62,845 nucleotides of DNA from Anaerolineales bacterium (lineage in GTDB: Bacteria; Chloroflexota; Anaerolineae; Anaerolineales; Villigracilaceae): contig JADGEO010000018.1 in the NCBI GenBank assembly GCA_016744335.1, forward strand, positions 648-63,492, in the 5' to 3' direction. A program made the position numbers and the translations under genes. The notes under the pieces were generated by a model. That model worked only from the letters and a program-made list of their open reading frames with translations. It had not been told where the DNA came from and did no database searches. Numbering within the stretch: the stretch's first letter is position 1; each line of letters opens with the position of its first letter. Below are positions 49,486 through 58,300 of this stretch, piece by piece.

Positions 49486-50835
49486 ATGTCAATTAACATA
49501 GATAATCTTTTAACTTTGCTTCAAGACGCGCTTGAACGCGACGATTTTGATTCCGCTATTCAAATCATCGAGGCACTGCGTGGTCCTGACCAAGCAGTGC
49601 TTTTTGATGAATTAGAAGAAGACGAACAGAAAGAATTACTCCCAAAACTTAAAAAAGAAATATCTGCTGATATTATCGAAGATTTAGATGACCCCGAAGC
49701 GGTGAAATTGGTCGCGTCTTTACCGCTAGAGACTATTATTCAAATTGTAGATGAGATGGAGCCAGACGAAGCCGCGGATCTCCTCGGCGATATGTCTGAT
49801 GAGCAGAGTCAAGCCCTTCTCACACGTCTCCACGATGCTGATGAGGTGCGCCCTCTGCTCCTTTACTCTGATGAGAGTGCGGGCGGATTGATGACTTCGG
49901 AGTTTCTATCGCTACGTCCGCTCATGACAGCATACGAGGCGACAGAGGTACTCCGAGATTGGCATCCAGACGCTGAGGAAATTTACTATTTATTTGTGGC
50001 TGATGATGAAAAAAAATTAGTTGGCATCGTAGGGTTGCGCGCCTTAATCTTAGCAGACCCCAAGACGCTAATTAAAGAAATCATGAATAAAGATGTGATT
50101 TTTGTGCGTGTAGATATAGATCAAGAAGAAGCCGCTCGCACGATGGCACATTATGACCTTGCTGGTATCCCCGTTGTCGATGATGAAAATCGTCTTGTGG
50201 GTGTCATCACCCACGATGATATTGTAGATGTGCTAGAAGAAGAAGCCACTGAAGATGTTTATCGTCTTTCAAATATCTCTGATAATGAGCTTGACCCCGA
50301 TAGCCCCATCAAGGAGCAATTGAGAGGGCGTTTGCCTTGGCTTTATTTGAATACTATTACCGCGCTTTTTGGGGCATGGGTGATTAGCAATTATGAGCAC
50401 GTAATTGCACAAGCCGCGGTTTTAGCCATCTTTCAATCGGTAGTGGCTGGGCAGGGCGGCAATACAGCGAGTCAAAATATCGCGATGGCAGTTCGTGCGC
50501 TTGCAACTGAGGAAGTTAGTGCGCGGGCGCAACGAAAAATTATTATTCGACAATTTTTTACGGGTCTTTTGCTAGGTGTAGCAATTGGGAGCGTAGTCGC
50601 CTTCGGCGTTTATTTGTGGCGCGGCAATATCTATCTTAGTTTCGTTTTAGGATTGGCTCTGGTTGCAAATCTTAGCTTTGGTTCAATGATTGGCGTTCTT
50701 GTCCCATTAGGCTTAGATAAACTGGGCGTAGACCCCGCCCTTGCCTCATCGGTTTTGGTGACAGCGGCTACAGATAGCTTGGGCTTTTTTATCTTCTTGA
50801 GTTTGGCGGCTTATTTTTTGCAGGAAATACAGTGA
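49486..50835 (+). CDS. mgtE: Magnesium transporter MgtE
   Basis: 449 aa. N domain (helical superhelix, ~1-130), two CBS domains (~135-255; SAGGLMTSEFLSL, DLAGIPVVDDENRLVGVITHDDI), a connecting helix and five membrane helices with QGGNTASQNIAMAVRAL and the C-terminal LVTAATDSLGFFIFL, whose Asp binds Mg2+ in the pore. Cytoplasmic Mg2+ closes the channel. GAAGAGGTG precedes the ATG. Confidence 0.95.
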   Translation: MSINIDNLLTLLQDALERDDFDSAIQIIEALRGPDQAVLFDELEEDEQKELLPKLKKEISADIIEDLDDPEAVKLVASLPLETIIQIVDEMEPDEAADLLGDMSDEQSQALLTRLHDADEVRPLLLYSDESAGGLMTSEFLSLRPLMTAYEATEVLRDWHPDAEEIYYLFVADDEKKLVGIVGLRALILADPKTLIKEIMNKDVIFVRVDIDQEEAARTMAHYDLAGIPVVDDENRLVGVITHDDIVDVLEEEATEDVYRLSNISDNELDPDSPIKEQLRGRLPWLYLNTITALFGAWVISNYEHVIAQAAVLAIFQSVVAGQGGNTASQNIAMAVRALATEEVSARAQRKIIIRQFFTGLLLGVAIGSVVAFGVYLWRGNIYLSFVLGLALVANLSFGSMIGVLVPLGLDKLGVDPALASSVLVTAATDSLGFFIFLSLAAYFLQEIQ

Positions 50836-50860
50836 AGGCATGTTTTTACTCTAGAACAGA

Positions 50861-50905
50861 AAAAAGAACCCGTTCCCTTCATCAAGGGAACGGGTTCTTT
50901 TTTTG
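50861..50905. terminator. Bidirectional terminator after mgtE
   Basis: Perfect 19-bp stem (50861-50879 with 50884-50902), loop CATC, A run left, T run right; serves mgtE and the convergent thioesterase gene. Confidence 0.9.
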
Positions 50906-50915
50906 TTTTTGGTGT

Positions 50916-51407
50916 TTATTCCCCAGCTTTCTCTAATAGCTCTAGCACCATCTTATCTGGGACTTCAACAGCAACTACTTCGCCACGCACGGTGACAATG
51001 TTATTTGCAATAATCCATTCTTCGATGACAACTTTTCTCCCCTTAATTTCTTTTACTCTGCCGCGAATTTCTAATTTAACGCCGAGCGGGGTAGGTTTGA
51101 GATAATCTACATGCAAAGATGCTGTCAGAAAACGATGATGCGGCTCTGAATCTATAGTACGGTTTTCAGCGCGATATGCCGTCGCGGCGGCAGTGCCTGT
51201 ACCATGACAGTCAATCAGAGAAGCTAAAAGTCCACCGTAAGTATAGCCGGGGATGGCAATATGCTCGTCTTTGGGGGTGAAATAGGTTACGCTTTCGTCA
51301 CCATCCCAATAAGTTTTGATTTGATGACCCGCTTCATTTAGTTTTCCACAACCATAGCAATGAGCGAAGTATTCGGGGTAATAGTCTTGAAAAGCTTTTG
51401 CTGACAT
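50916..51407 (-). CDS. PaaI-like hotdog thioesterase
   Basis: 163 aa. HCYGCGKLNEAGHQIK is the CxxCG..N..G start seen in this group; PGYTYGGLLASLIDCHGTGTA is the hotdog helix with the likely catalytic Asp; LHVDYLKPTPLG closes the fold. Hydrolyses an acyl-CoA of unknown type. Confidence 0.82.
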   Translation of the reverse strand: MSAKAFQDYYPEYFAHCYGCGKLNEAGHQIKTYWDGDESVTYFTPKDEHIAIPGYTYGGLLASLIDCHGTGTAAATAYRAENRTIDSEPHHRFLTASLHVDYLKPTPLGVKLEIRGRVKEIKGRKVVIEEWIIANNIVTVRGEVVAVEVPDKMVLELLEKAGE

Positions 51408-51422
51408 AAATTTTCCTTGTTA

Positions 51423-52229
51423 TTATGGCGAAGGCGTTTCACTTGGCTCAGGCGTAAATGTAGCGGTTGGTGGGGCACCGTCTATAGAGAAAATCCCAAC
51501 CACTTTCCAATCTAAGCCAACAAAAACTTGCAATTGATAACTCCCCGATTCCCACCCATCGCAAAGTGTGAAATTGCATTCGGCAAAACCAAGCCCGCCC
51601 GTTGTGCCATCCCAAGGGTAGGTGTTGTAATGCACCATTTTGCCCTCGTGCATCCAAAGCTCTGTTACTTGCACACCAGGGAGCATATTATTATAGGAGT
51701 AAACGGCAAAAATATCGTCTATGGGGTTTACGAAATACGTAGCGGGGCTAATTGCCTGATAATCTTCCATTTTTGTAGAAAATTGTAAAGGGCTAAAAAC
51801 GGCATTGGGGTTTGGCGCAACGTCTGACTCAAAGAGTGCCTCAATAACAGGAGGAATAAAGGGCGTAGAGGTCGGTGTGGGCGTATCGGTGGTTGAAGGC
51901 GTTTCGGTAATTGTGGGCGTGAGCGTGATTGTCGGCGTTAGGGTGATTGTTGGCGTAGGTGTGATTGTTCCTGTTGGTGCTATTGTGGGCGTGACTTCAA
52001 AATAAGTAAATGCGGCGGGTTGCCCGAATCTTCCAAGCACAAAAGAAAAGAGAAACAAGCCTATGCCTAGCCATAAAAGTCGCCAGCCCCTTTTCATTGT
52101 TCGATCTCGAAGGCGGTAAAAAGTTAACCCGCGTGCTTCACGGATTTTATTTAAGCCAACCCAAAGACTAATTGCCCCGCCGATGACCGATAAAATTATA
52201 GCCGCTTGAATTCCTGCTTTGATGTCCAT
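51423..52229 (-). CDS. Membrane-anchored protein with Thr/Pro-rich stalk
   Basis: 268 aa. Two N-terminal helices (~8-25, ~48-68), a repetitive stalk of TPTIT-type repeats (~78-122), and a beta-rich C-terminal domain (VTELWMHEGKMVHYNTYPWDG, GSYQLQVFVGLDWKVVG). The C-terminal domain is outside and resembles domains in other surface proteins of these bacteria. Function unknown. Confidence 0.6.
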   Translation of the reverse strand: MDIKAGIQAAIILSVIGGAISLWVGLNKIREARGLTFYRLRDRTMKRGWRLLWLGIGLFLFSFVLGRFGQPAAFTYFEVTPTIAPTGTITPTPTITLTPTITLTPTITETPSTTDTPTPTSTPFIPPVIEALFESDVAPNPNAVFSPLQFSTKMEDYQAISPATYFVNPIDDIFAVYSYNNMLPGVQVTELWMHEGKMVHYNTYPWDGTTGGLGFAECNFTLCDGWESGSYQLQVFVGLDWKVVGIFSIDGAPPTATFTPEPSETPSP

Positions 52230-52248
52230 ATTTCAATTATATCGTAAG

Positions 52249-52355
52249 AACTGCATTGCATCTGTATTTAGATGCGTTGCAGTTCGGGCATGGTCTTGCA
52301 GTTTGGAGAAATCAATGAAACCCGACGTGCAACGCATTTGCTAAATGCAATGCAC
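52249..52355. repeat. TGCAACGCAT palindromic repeat pair
   Basis: Two hairpins: AACTGCATTGCATCT with AGATGCGTTGCAGTT (52249-52284), and GTGCAACGCATTT with AAATGCAATGCAC (52327-52355). Related pieces are at 19974-20001 and 30769-30787. Confidence 0.7.
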
Positions 52356-52388
52356 ATCTATCATTTTTAATGTGGTAAAACTTATGGT

Positions 52389-53255
52389 ATGGATAATCTT
52401 ATTTTTCTCAAACTAGGCGGATCACTGATTACAGATAAAGAGCGACCGCGCACCCCGCGCGTGGATGTGTTGTCTTCTCTGTGCCGCCAAATAGCAGATG
52501 TGATCGAGCGTGACCCCAACTTGATTTTGCTCATTGGGCATGGTTCTGGCTCCTTTGGCCACGTTGCCGCGAAAAAGTATAAAACACGAGCGGGTTTTCC
52601 CCCTCTAATTTCCCCCGAGGGGGGGAGAACCAGTTCCTTCCCACAAAGGGGGAAGGGTAGGATGGGGGCGGGGGCGTATTGGCACGGTTTCACCGAAGTG
52701 TGGCACGAAGCGAGAGAGCTAAATAAAATTGTACTGGATTCTTTGCGTTTGGCAAAAATCCCTGCAATAGCAATTTCACCATCCTCTAGCGTGATTGCAA
52801 ATGATGGCAAAGTCGTCGAGTGGAATTTAGCGCAGATAAAATACGCACTCTCTAACGGGATTGTGCCTGTCGTATACGGAGACGTAGTTTTTGATGAGAT
52901 GCGCGGTGGCACCATTCTTTCTACCGAAGATTTATTTATGCACTTGGCACAAAAATTGCGCCCCGCACGCATTTTGTTGGCAGGTGTTGAAGATGGAATT
53001 TATGCCGATTTTCCCGTACGCAAGCACAAGGTCACGCGTGTTTCGCCCGCGTCTTATCCAAAAATTAGCGCGGGCATTGGAAAATCCCATGCAACAGATG
53101 TGACGGGGGGGATGTCATCTAAAGTTAGGCAAATGTTGGCACTTGTTGAGGATATTACTGAGGTAACTGTGCAGATTTTCTCGGGAAGGGCAGATGGAGA
53201 TCTTGAAAGAGTATTGCTTGGGGAAAATTTAGGAACATTGCTTGAGTGTGATTAA
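52389..53255 (+). CDS. Isopentenyl phosphate kinase, carrying a repeat-derived insertion
   Basis: 288 aa amino-acid-kinase fold. FLKLGGSLITDKERPRT, LIGHGSGSFGHVAAKKY, the catalytic-type His in YWHGF, VPVVYGDVVFD, TEDLFMHLA and DVTGGMSSKVRQM are the IPK motifs. It phosphorylates isopentenyl phosphate to IPP, completing the alternative mevalonate route known in archaea and some Chloroflexi. Residues ~71-94 (PLISPEGGRTSSFPQRGKG...) are encoded by an interspersed repeat and have no counterpart in the family. No other mevalonate gene is in the window. Confidence 0.85.
   Translation: MDNLIFLKLGGSLITDKERPRTPRVDVLSSLCRQIADVIERDPNLILLIGHGSGSFGHVAAKKYKTRAGFPPLISPEGGRTSSFPQRGKGRMGAGAYWHGFTEVWHEARELNKIVLDSLRLAKIPAIAISPSSSVIANDGKVVEWNLAQIKYALSNGIVPVVYGDVVFDEMRGGTILSTEDLFMHLAQKLRPARILLAGVEDGIYADFPVRKHKVTRVSPASYPKISAGIGKSHATDVTGGMSSKVRQMLALVEDITEVTVQIFSGRADGDLERVLLGENLGTLLECD
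52599..52668 (-). repeat. CCCCC-type interspersed repeat inside the IPK gene
   Basis: Read on the minus strand it follows the element at 10895-10987 block by block: CCCCCATCCTA, CCCTTCCCCC, GGGAAGGAAC, TTCTCCCCCC, TCGGGGGAAAT, AGAGGGGG. The reading frame stays open through it. Confidence 0.75.
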
Positions 53256-53305
53256 AGTTATGACACACTGAGTAAAAAAAAGGAAATTTGTCAGACAACT
53301 TCATC

Positions 53306-53334
53306 TTGTGAAGGAGCTAAAAGTCTTGTAAAAT
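53306..53334 (+). promoter_or_regulatory. fhs promoter
   Basis: TTGTGA (53306-53311), 17 bp, TAAAAT (53329-53334). Confidence 0.5.
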
Positions 53335-53368
53335 TAGATGTCTTATAAAATTATCTGGGAGCATAAAT

Positions 53369-55297
53369 ATGTCTAAATATAGAAATAGTGAAATTGAGTT
53401 TACCCCTGTTAGCCTTGAGCTTTTGACACCAGTCCCAACGGATATTGCAATTGCCCAAGCACAACAGCCTAATATCAAAGATATTCATAAATTGGCTGAA
53501 GAAGTAGGCGTTTTACCCGAAGAATTGGTGCCTTATGGCAACTTGAAAGCCAAAATTCGCTTGAGCATTCTTGACCGTCTTAAAGACGTGCCAGATGGTA
53601 AGTATATTGATGTAACTGCAATTACCCCCACCCCGCTTGGTGAAGGAAAATCGACCACAATGGTTGGTTTGAGCCAGGCTTTAGGCGCACATCTTGGCAA
53701 AAACGTTTTTACTGCAATTCGTCAACCTTCACAAGGACCTACCTTCGGTATTAAAGGTGGCGCGGCAGGCGGCGGTTATAGCCAAGTTTTGCCAATGGAA
53801 GATTTTAACTTGCATTTGACGGGCGATATTCATGCCATTACTGCCGCAAATAACCTTTTAGCCGCGGCAATTGACACCCGTATGTATCACGAATCTCGTC
53901 AGAGTGATGAAGCTCTTTTCCGCCGTTTATGCCCTACTGCTAAAGATGGAAGCCGAAGATTTGCTTTGCCAATGCTTAAAAGACTTGAGAAATTAGGCAT
54001 TGATAAAACCGATCCTAATGACTTGACTGACGAAGAAGTTTCTCGTTTCGTTCGTTTAGATATTGACCCTGAAACCCTAACTTGGCGGCGTGTTGTTGAT
54101 ATTAATGACCGTATGTTGCGTGAAATTACTATTGGGCAAGGACCTAAAGAAATTGATGCCGATCGTAAAACAGGATACGACATCACCGTTGCTAGTGAAA
54201 TTATGGCAATTTTAGCCCTCACCAGCGATCTAGCTGATATGCGCCAACGCTTTGGCGATATTGTGATTGCCACCAGCAAAGCGGGTGACCCCATCACTGC
54301 TGAAGATATTGGTGCCGCAGGTGCAATGACCGTTTTAATGAAAGATGCTATCATGCCCACCATGATGCAAACTCTCGAAGGCACCCCTGCTTTCGTTCAT
54401 GCAGGACCTTTTGCAAATATCGCTCACGGCAATAGCTCCATCGTGGCAGACAGAATCGCCCTAAAATTGGCTGATTATGTTGTCACCGAATCTGGATTTG
54501 GCGCAGATATTGGTATGGAAAAATTCTTCGATATCAAATGCCGCTACTCTGGATTAATTCCTAATTGTGTTGTGATGGTTGCTACCGTTCGGGCACTCAA
54601 GATGCACGGTGGTGGTCCTGCTGTAAGAGCTGGTGCACCGCTTGCCGCCGAATATACCGAAGAAAATCTCGAGTTACTCGAAGCTGGCATGTGTAATCTT
54701 GAAGCACATATTGAAAATGCTAAACGTTTCGGTATCCCCGTTGTTGTAGCCGTGAATAGCTTCAAGGACGATACCCAAGCCGAAGTTGATTTTGTTTGTG
54801 AAGGTGCTAAAGCCGCTGGTGCATCCGATGCCGTTGTTTCCCGTCACTGGATGGAAGGTGGTGCCGGTGCAACAGCCCTCGGCGAAGCCGTTATTGCCGC
54901 TTGTGAAGAACCCAGCGATTTCAAATTCCTTTATCCGCTCAAAGGCACTAGCATTAAAGAAAAAATTGCAACAATCTGTAAAGAAATTTATGGTGCAGAT
55001 GGCGTAGAATACTCCGAAGAAGCTGAAAAGAAAGTTGAGCTTTACACAAAATTGGGCTTCGATGAACTCCCCATGTGTATGGCAAAAACTCACCTCAGCA
55101 TCAGCCACGATGGCAGCCTCAAAGGTCGCCCCACTGGCTTCACCGTACCTATCCGTGACCTGCGCGCCTCCGTTGGTGCGGGCTTCATTTATCCGCTCGT
55201 TGGCGCGATGAGCACCATGCCTGGTCTCCCCACTCGCCCAGCATATTACGATGTGGATCTCGACCTTGAAACAGGTGAAGTTGTAGGTCTATTCTAG
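53369..55297 (+). CDS. fhs: Formate-tetrahydrofolate ligase, long form
   Basis: ATP-dependent activation of formate to 10-formyl-THF. The P-loop region is [38 protein letters not shown] and the [10 protein letters not shown] motif bind substrates. At 642 aa it is longer than the usual ~560-aa bacterial enzyme and resembles in size the synthetase part of eukaryotic C1-THF synthase. Extra sequence includes the [20 protein letters not shown] region. GGGAGC precedes the ATG. Codon use and length set no sign of transfer by eye. Confidence 0.93.
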   Translation: MSKYRNSEIEFTPVSLELLTPVPTDIAIAQAQQPNIKDIHKLAEEVGVLPEELVPYGNLKAKIRLSILDRLKDVPDGKYIDVTAITPTPLGEGKSTTMVGLSQALGAHLGKNVFTAIRQPSQGPTFGIKGGAAGGGYSQVLPMEDFNLHLTGDIHAITAANNLLAAAIDTRMYHESRQSDEALFRRLCPTAKDGSRRFALPMLKRLEKLGIDKTDPNDLTDEEVSRFVRLDIDPETLTWRRVVDINDRMLREITIGQGPKEIDADRKTGYDITVASEIMAILALTSDLADMRQRFGDIVIATSKAGDPITAEDIGAAGAMTVLMKDAIMPTMMQTLEGTPAFVHAGPFANIAHGNSSIVADRIALKLADYVVTESGFGADIGMEKFFDIKCRYSGLIPNCVVMVATVRALKMHGGGPAVRAGAPLAAEYTEENLELLEAGMCNLEAHIENAKRFGIPVVVAVNSFKDDTQAEVDFVCEGAKAAGASDAVVSRHWMEGGAGATALGEAVIAACEEPSDFKFLYPLKGTSIKEKIATICKEIYGADGVEYSEEAEKKVELYTKLGFDELPMCMAKTHLSISHDGSLKGRPTGFTVPIRDLRASVGAGFIYPLVGAMSTMPGLPTRPAYYDVDLDLETGEVVGLF

Positions 55298-55309
55298 TAG
55301 GGACGTACC

Positions 55310-55369
55310 CTTGCGGTCGTCCAGCTTGTGGTCGTCCAGCTTGTGGTCGTCCAGCTTGCGATCGTCCAG
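55310..55369 (+). repeat. Four 15-bp tandem repeats after fhs
   Basis: CTTGYGGTCGTCCAG four times head to tail (last copy CTTGCGATCGTCCAG), followed by a partial unit. Starts 13 bases after the fhs stop. Confidence 0.85.
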
Positions 55370-55399
55370 CCCTCTTGCGGTTGTTTAATTAAAGAAAAT

Positions 55400-55441
55400 A
55401 AAAAGGTTGAGAGATTCTTGATGAATCTCTCAACCTTTTTT
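55400..55441. terminator. Bidirectional terminator after fhs
   Basis: Perfect 18-bp stem (55400-55417 with 55423-55440), five-base loop, A run left and T run right. Confidence 0.92.
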
Positions 55442-55450
55442 GATTTGTAG

Positions 55451-55472
55451 AGCGAGATTTATCTCGCTTTTT
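55451..55472 (+). terminator. Second terminator hairpin
   Basis: AGCGAGAT-TT-ATCTCGCT followed by T residues, ten bases after the first; it touches the stop of the convergent activase gene. Confidence 0.65.
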
Positions 55473-56433
55473 AGCCCCCAATCGTCACATCAAAGCCCTT
55501 TTCTTCAAATATCGTTGCCAGTCCTTGCATTTCTTTTGCCGAGGGCGTTTTTACATCTTTTAGCGCGTATTCATGCGCCATACGCTGATATTTGTCGGAT
55601 GCGATATTATGGTAGGGGAGTAAATCTACTTTTTGGATATTTTCTAAGTTGGATAAAAATAAGGCTGTATTACGCAGATTTTCTTCATCAGCATTGATGG
55701 AGGGGATAATTGGAATCCGAACGCGAATTTGGGCTTGCGTGCTGTTTAATTTGCTTAAGTTTTGAAGAATAACTTGGTTCGAGACTCCCGTAAACTGACG
55801 GTGTTTCTCATCGTCTATCAATTTTAAATCGTAGAGAAAGAGATCGGTATAAGGGAGTATTTCTTCAAAACGCGTCCAAGGAGCAAGCCCAGCGGTATCT
55901 ACGGCAGTATGAATTTCGTATTCTTTGCATCTTTTTAATAACGCCTTTAGGAAATCAATTTGCTGTAGTGGTTCTCCGCCCGAAAAGGTGACACCGCCAC
56001 CAGATTGGTCGTAATAGATAATATCTTTTTCTATTTCCTTCATGATTTTATCTATATCGTTTTTTTCTCCAACCAGTTGGATGGCTTCTGTTGGGCAAGC
56101 TTCGGCGCAGGCACCGAAAAGTTGGCAGAGATCGCTATTCCAAACGCGGATACCATTGGTGAAACTAGTACCATTAGTGAAGCTAATACCATTAGTGAAG
56201 CTAATACCATTAGTGAAGCTAATGGCGTTGTTAGGGCAGGCTTTTGCGCAGTCACCGCATTGGATGCAACGTTTTTCAAAATAATGAATTTCTGGTTGCG
56301 GTGATTGTGATTCGGGGTTATGACACCAGAGGCAATTTAAGGGACATCCTTTAAAAAAGACTGTTGTACGGATTCCAGGTCCGTCGTGGATGGAGAATTT
56401 TTTGATATTGAAGGTTGTTCCAGTTGAGGGCAT
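55471..56433 (-). CDS. Glycyl-radical enzyme activating protein (radical SAM)
   Basis: 320 aa. The radical SAM motif is CPLNCLWC (C-x3-C-x2-C) after HDGPGIRTTVFFKG; SGGEPL and the DLKLIDDEKH motif follow. It installs the glycyl radical on a partner enzyme. A ferredoxin-type insert has one complete motif, CIQCGDCAKACP, while the second, C103-QLFGAC-AEACP, has Phe106 in place of the second Cys. Between them an 18-bp tandem repeat encodes FTNGIS four times. No glycyl-radical enzyme gene is in the window. Confidence 0.87.
   Translation of the reverse strand: MPSTGTTFNIKKFSIHDGPGIRTTVFFKGCPLNCLWCHNPESQSPQPEIHYFEKRCIQCGDCAKACPNNAISFTNGISFTNGISFTNGTSFTNGIRVWNSDLCQLFGACAEACPTEAIQLVGEKNDIDKIMKEIEKDIIYYDQSGGGVTFSGGEPLQQIDFLKALLKRCKEYEIHTAVDTAGLAPWTRFEEILPYTDLFLYDLKLIDDEKHRQFTGVSNQVILQNLSKLNSTQAQIRVRIPIIPSINADEENLRNTALFLSNLENIQKVDLLPYHNIASDKYQRMAHEYALKDVKTPSAKEMQGLATIFEEKGFDVTIGG
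56151..56222. repeat. 18-bp tandem repeat within activase gene
   Basis: TACCATTAGTGAAGCTAA three times identical plus one diverged copy (TACCATTGGTGAAACTAG); in frame, residues ~71-95. Confidence 0.9.
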
Positions 56434-56534
56434 AAGGGAGTGGAATCGCTGAAGCGATTACGGTGAGGAGATATTTGTTGAACGGCAAGCAAGCTAAATT
56501 CACGTGCGGAGCGGTTCTTCATCCAATAAAAATA
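56434..56534. other. Gap with palindrome and repeat end
   Basis: AATCGCTTCAGCGATT palindrome at about 56447-56462 and GCGGTTCTTCATCC at 56511-56524, the end motif shared with 23339 and 26097. No gene. Confidence 0.45.
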
Positions 56535-56566
56535 AAAAGCGGATTTCTGTGTTGAAATCCGCTTTT
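56535..56566 (-). terminator. Terminator of the sensor/GNAT operon
   Basis: Perfect 13-bp stem AAAAGCGGATTTC (56535-56547) with GAAATCCGCTTTT (56554-56566), six-base loop; T run on the minus strand. Confidence 0.85.
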
Positions 56567-56586
56567 AGGTGTGAAATTTGGTGATT

Positions 56587-57429
56587 TTAGTTATATTCTT
56601 TGACCATTTCCACTCGTCTGAAGGCTTCAAAGTAGCCAAGATCGAAAAAGGCGGGGAGGTGGGGGTCATCGGCGTAAAAGTTTTCGGCGTAGGCATCCAT
56701 GCGGTGATATTGGAAATGTAAGAAGAGGAGGATATTTCTTGCCATTTTGACGGGGTTTCCTTGCTCGGTGTAGAATTCAAAATGGGTGATGGTTCGTTTT
56801 TTATGTCTGTAGACGAGCCAGCCGCGTGTGCCGTCTTTTAGTTTGATGCGAAAGCCCTGAAACATGCTGGCGTTTTGCATTGATTCTAGTGCGTTCACCC
56901 AAGTGAGATGGTGCGGGTGAGAGCGTAAGGCTTTGAGGGCGTCATTTCTGTAGAGCCAGGTGATTTCACCTTCTGGGCTGAGGGGCGGGCGGATTGGGGC
57001 ACGCCTGAGCACAAGGAGCTCTCTGTTTTTTTTGAAGCCGTATTTCTGAAAGAGGGTGTGGGCGGGCGTATTATTTTTGATAACTTCAAGAATGGTTTTT
57101 TTTGCCCCAAGTTTTTTAGATGCGTCAAAAATAGCGTTCATTGCCATTGCCGCGGCACCCCGTTTTCGACTTGCGGGGGTAATACCAAGTCTTGTAATCC
57201 AAGTGCGTTCTTCGCGCACACCTAACATGCCCAGCCCCATGAATTCTTCTGTTTCTGCGTCTACGATGATAGGGGAATGTTCTAAATCTATATCAAAGTC
57301 GTGGATATACTCTGCCATGACCGCTACGCTCATCGGCATGGGGATGAGATAGTCTACACGCGTTTGATTGTAGAAATCAGTTAGTTCTTCGGTTGTAAAT
57401 TGGCTGGCGGAGATGATTTTTAGACTCAT
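56587..57429 (-). CDS. GNAT-family N-acetyltransferase
   Basis: 280 aa from the Met at 57429, four bases after the stop of the response regulator gene. The acetyl-CoA core is TRLGITPASRKRGAAAMAM, and ILEVIKNNTPAHTLFQKYGF is the typical beta5-alpha4 part. The C-terminal ~130 residues resemble a second, degenerate GNAT half. Last gene of the signalling operon; a terminator follows. Substrate unknown. Confidence 0.82.
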   Translation of the reverse strand: MSLKIISASQFTTEELTDFYNQTRVDYLIPMPMSVAVMAEYIHDFDIDLEHSPIIVDAETEEFMGLGMLGVREERTWITRLGITPASRKRGAAAMAMNAIFDASKKLGAKKTILEVIKNNTPAHTLFQKYGFKKNRELLVLRRAPIRPPLSPEGEITWLYRNDALKALRSHPHHLTWVNALESMQNASMFQGFRIKLKDGTRGWLVYRHKKRTITHFEFYTEQGNPVKMARNILLFLHFQYHRMDAYAENFYADDPHLPAFFDLGYFEAFRRVEMVKEYN

Positions 57430-57433
57430 GGGG

Positions 57434-57799
57434 TTATTTTTCAATGAAAGAGTCGATGGTTTCCCAAAATTCTTTGAGGTCAAAAGGTTTTCCCAGATAA
57501 CCATCAAGTTGGTATGCTTCTACCGTTTGCTGTGCCATTTTCTCGGGCCAAGCTGTCATGACGATGATGGGGATATCCCACAGCGTTTTCTCTTCACGAA
57601 TCCACGTAGAGAGGGTTTGCCCATCTGCGTCTGGTAAGCCTAAATCTAGCAGGATGAGGTCGGGCACTTCTTCAAGAGCCATTTTTAGTCCATCTGCAGC
57701 ATTTTGAGCCCAAACAAAATCGAACCCTTTTGCTTTAATAGCTCTTTTTATTAAGGATGCGTTATCTGGAATATCCTCGACAAGTAGAATTTTTGTCAT
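57434..57799 (-). CDS. Single-domain response regulator
   Basis: 121 aa CheY-like receiver. Acidic pocket VEDIPDN, phospho-acceptor Asp in LILLDLGLPDADG, conserved Thr in IVMTAW, Lys in LGKPFD. No output domain, so it acts by protein contact. Second of two receivers behind the histidine kinase. Confidence 0.92.
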   Translation of the reverse strand: MTKILLVEDIPDNASLIKRAIKAKGFDFVWAQNAADGLKMALEEVPDLILLDLGLPDADGQTLSTWIREEKTLWDIPIIVMTAWPEKMAQQTVEAYQLDGYLGKPFDLKEFWETIDSFIEK

Positions 57800-57817
57800 A
57801 GCATGACTTTCCTCTGG

Positions 57818-58210
57818 TTATTTTAGAAAGTCGTCATCGGGCATAAATGCTTCAACACGTGCCCAAAGCTCTCTAATATTAATAGGTTTCGACATATATA
57901 CATCACAACCAGCGTCTAGAGCTTTTTCGGCATCACCTTTAAGGGTATTTGCTGTAATGGCAATAATGGGAATATGACGCACCTCGCTGTTGCGATGTTT
58001 TCGTATGCGGCGGGCAACTTCGTATCCATCAATATCGGGGAGATTGATATCAAGGAGAATACAAGTTGGCATAACGCTTTCTAGCATTTCTAGCCCAGAG
58101 AGACCATCAATAGCACCATGTAGGATATAGCCTTTGGCTTTAAGTGCTCTCTCAACGAGCCGCATATTGTCTGGATTATCTTCAATGTATAAGATTTTAT
58201 AAGCTGTCAT
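57818..58210 (-). CDS. Single-domain response regulator
   Basis: 130 aa. IEDNPDN, acceptor Asp in CILLDINLPDIDG, Thr in IAITAN and Lys in MSKPIN. Like DivK/CheY. Lies 90 bases after the kinase gene and 18 bases before the other receiver. Confidence 0.92.
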   Translation of the reverse strand: MTAYKILYIEDNPDNMRLVERALKAKGYILHGAIDGLSGLEMLESVMPTCILLDINLPDIDGYEVARRIRKHRNSEVRHIPIIAITANTLKGDAEKALDAGCDVYMSKPINIRELWARVEAFMPDDDFLK

Positions 58211-58300
58211 AGTTGGGTCCGTGTTTCCCTATTGGTAAGACTATTATATCAAGAATTTTCATCTTGATAAACCCATTTTCAGAGAATATTAGGTTTTTGG

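Noticed and set aside
51805..52005. Antisense 66-aa reading with GV/VI repeats
   Set aside because: It is the complement of the Thr/Pro-rich stalk repeat of the membrane-anchored protein.
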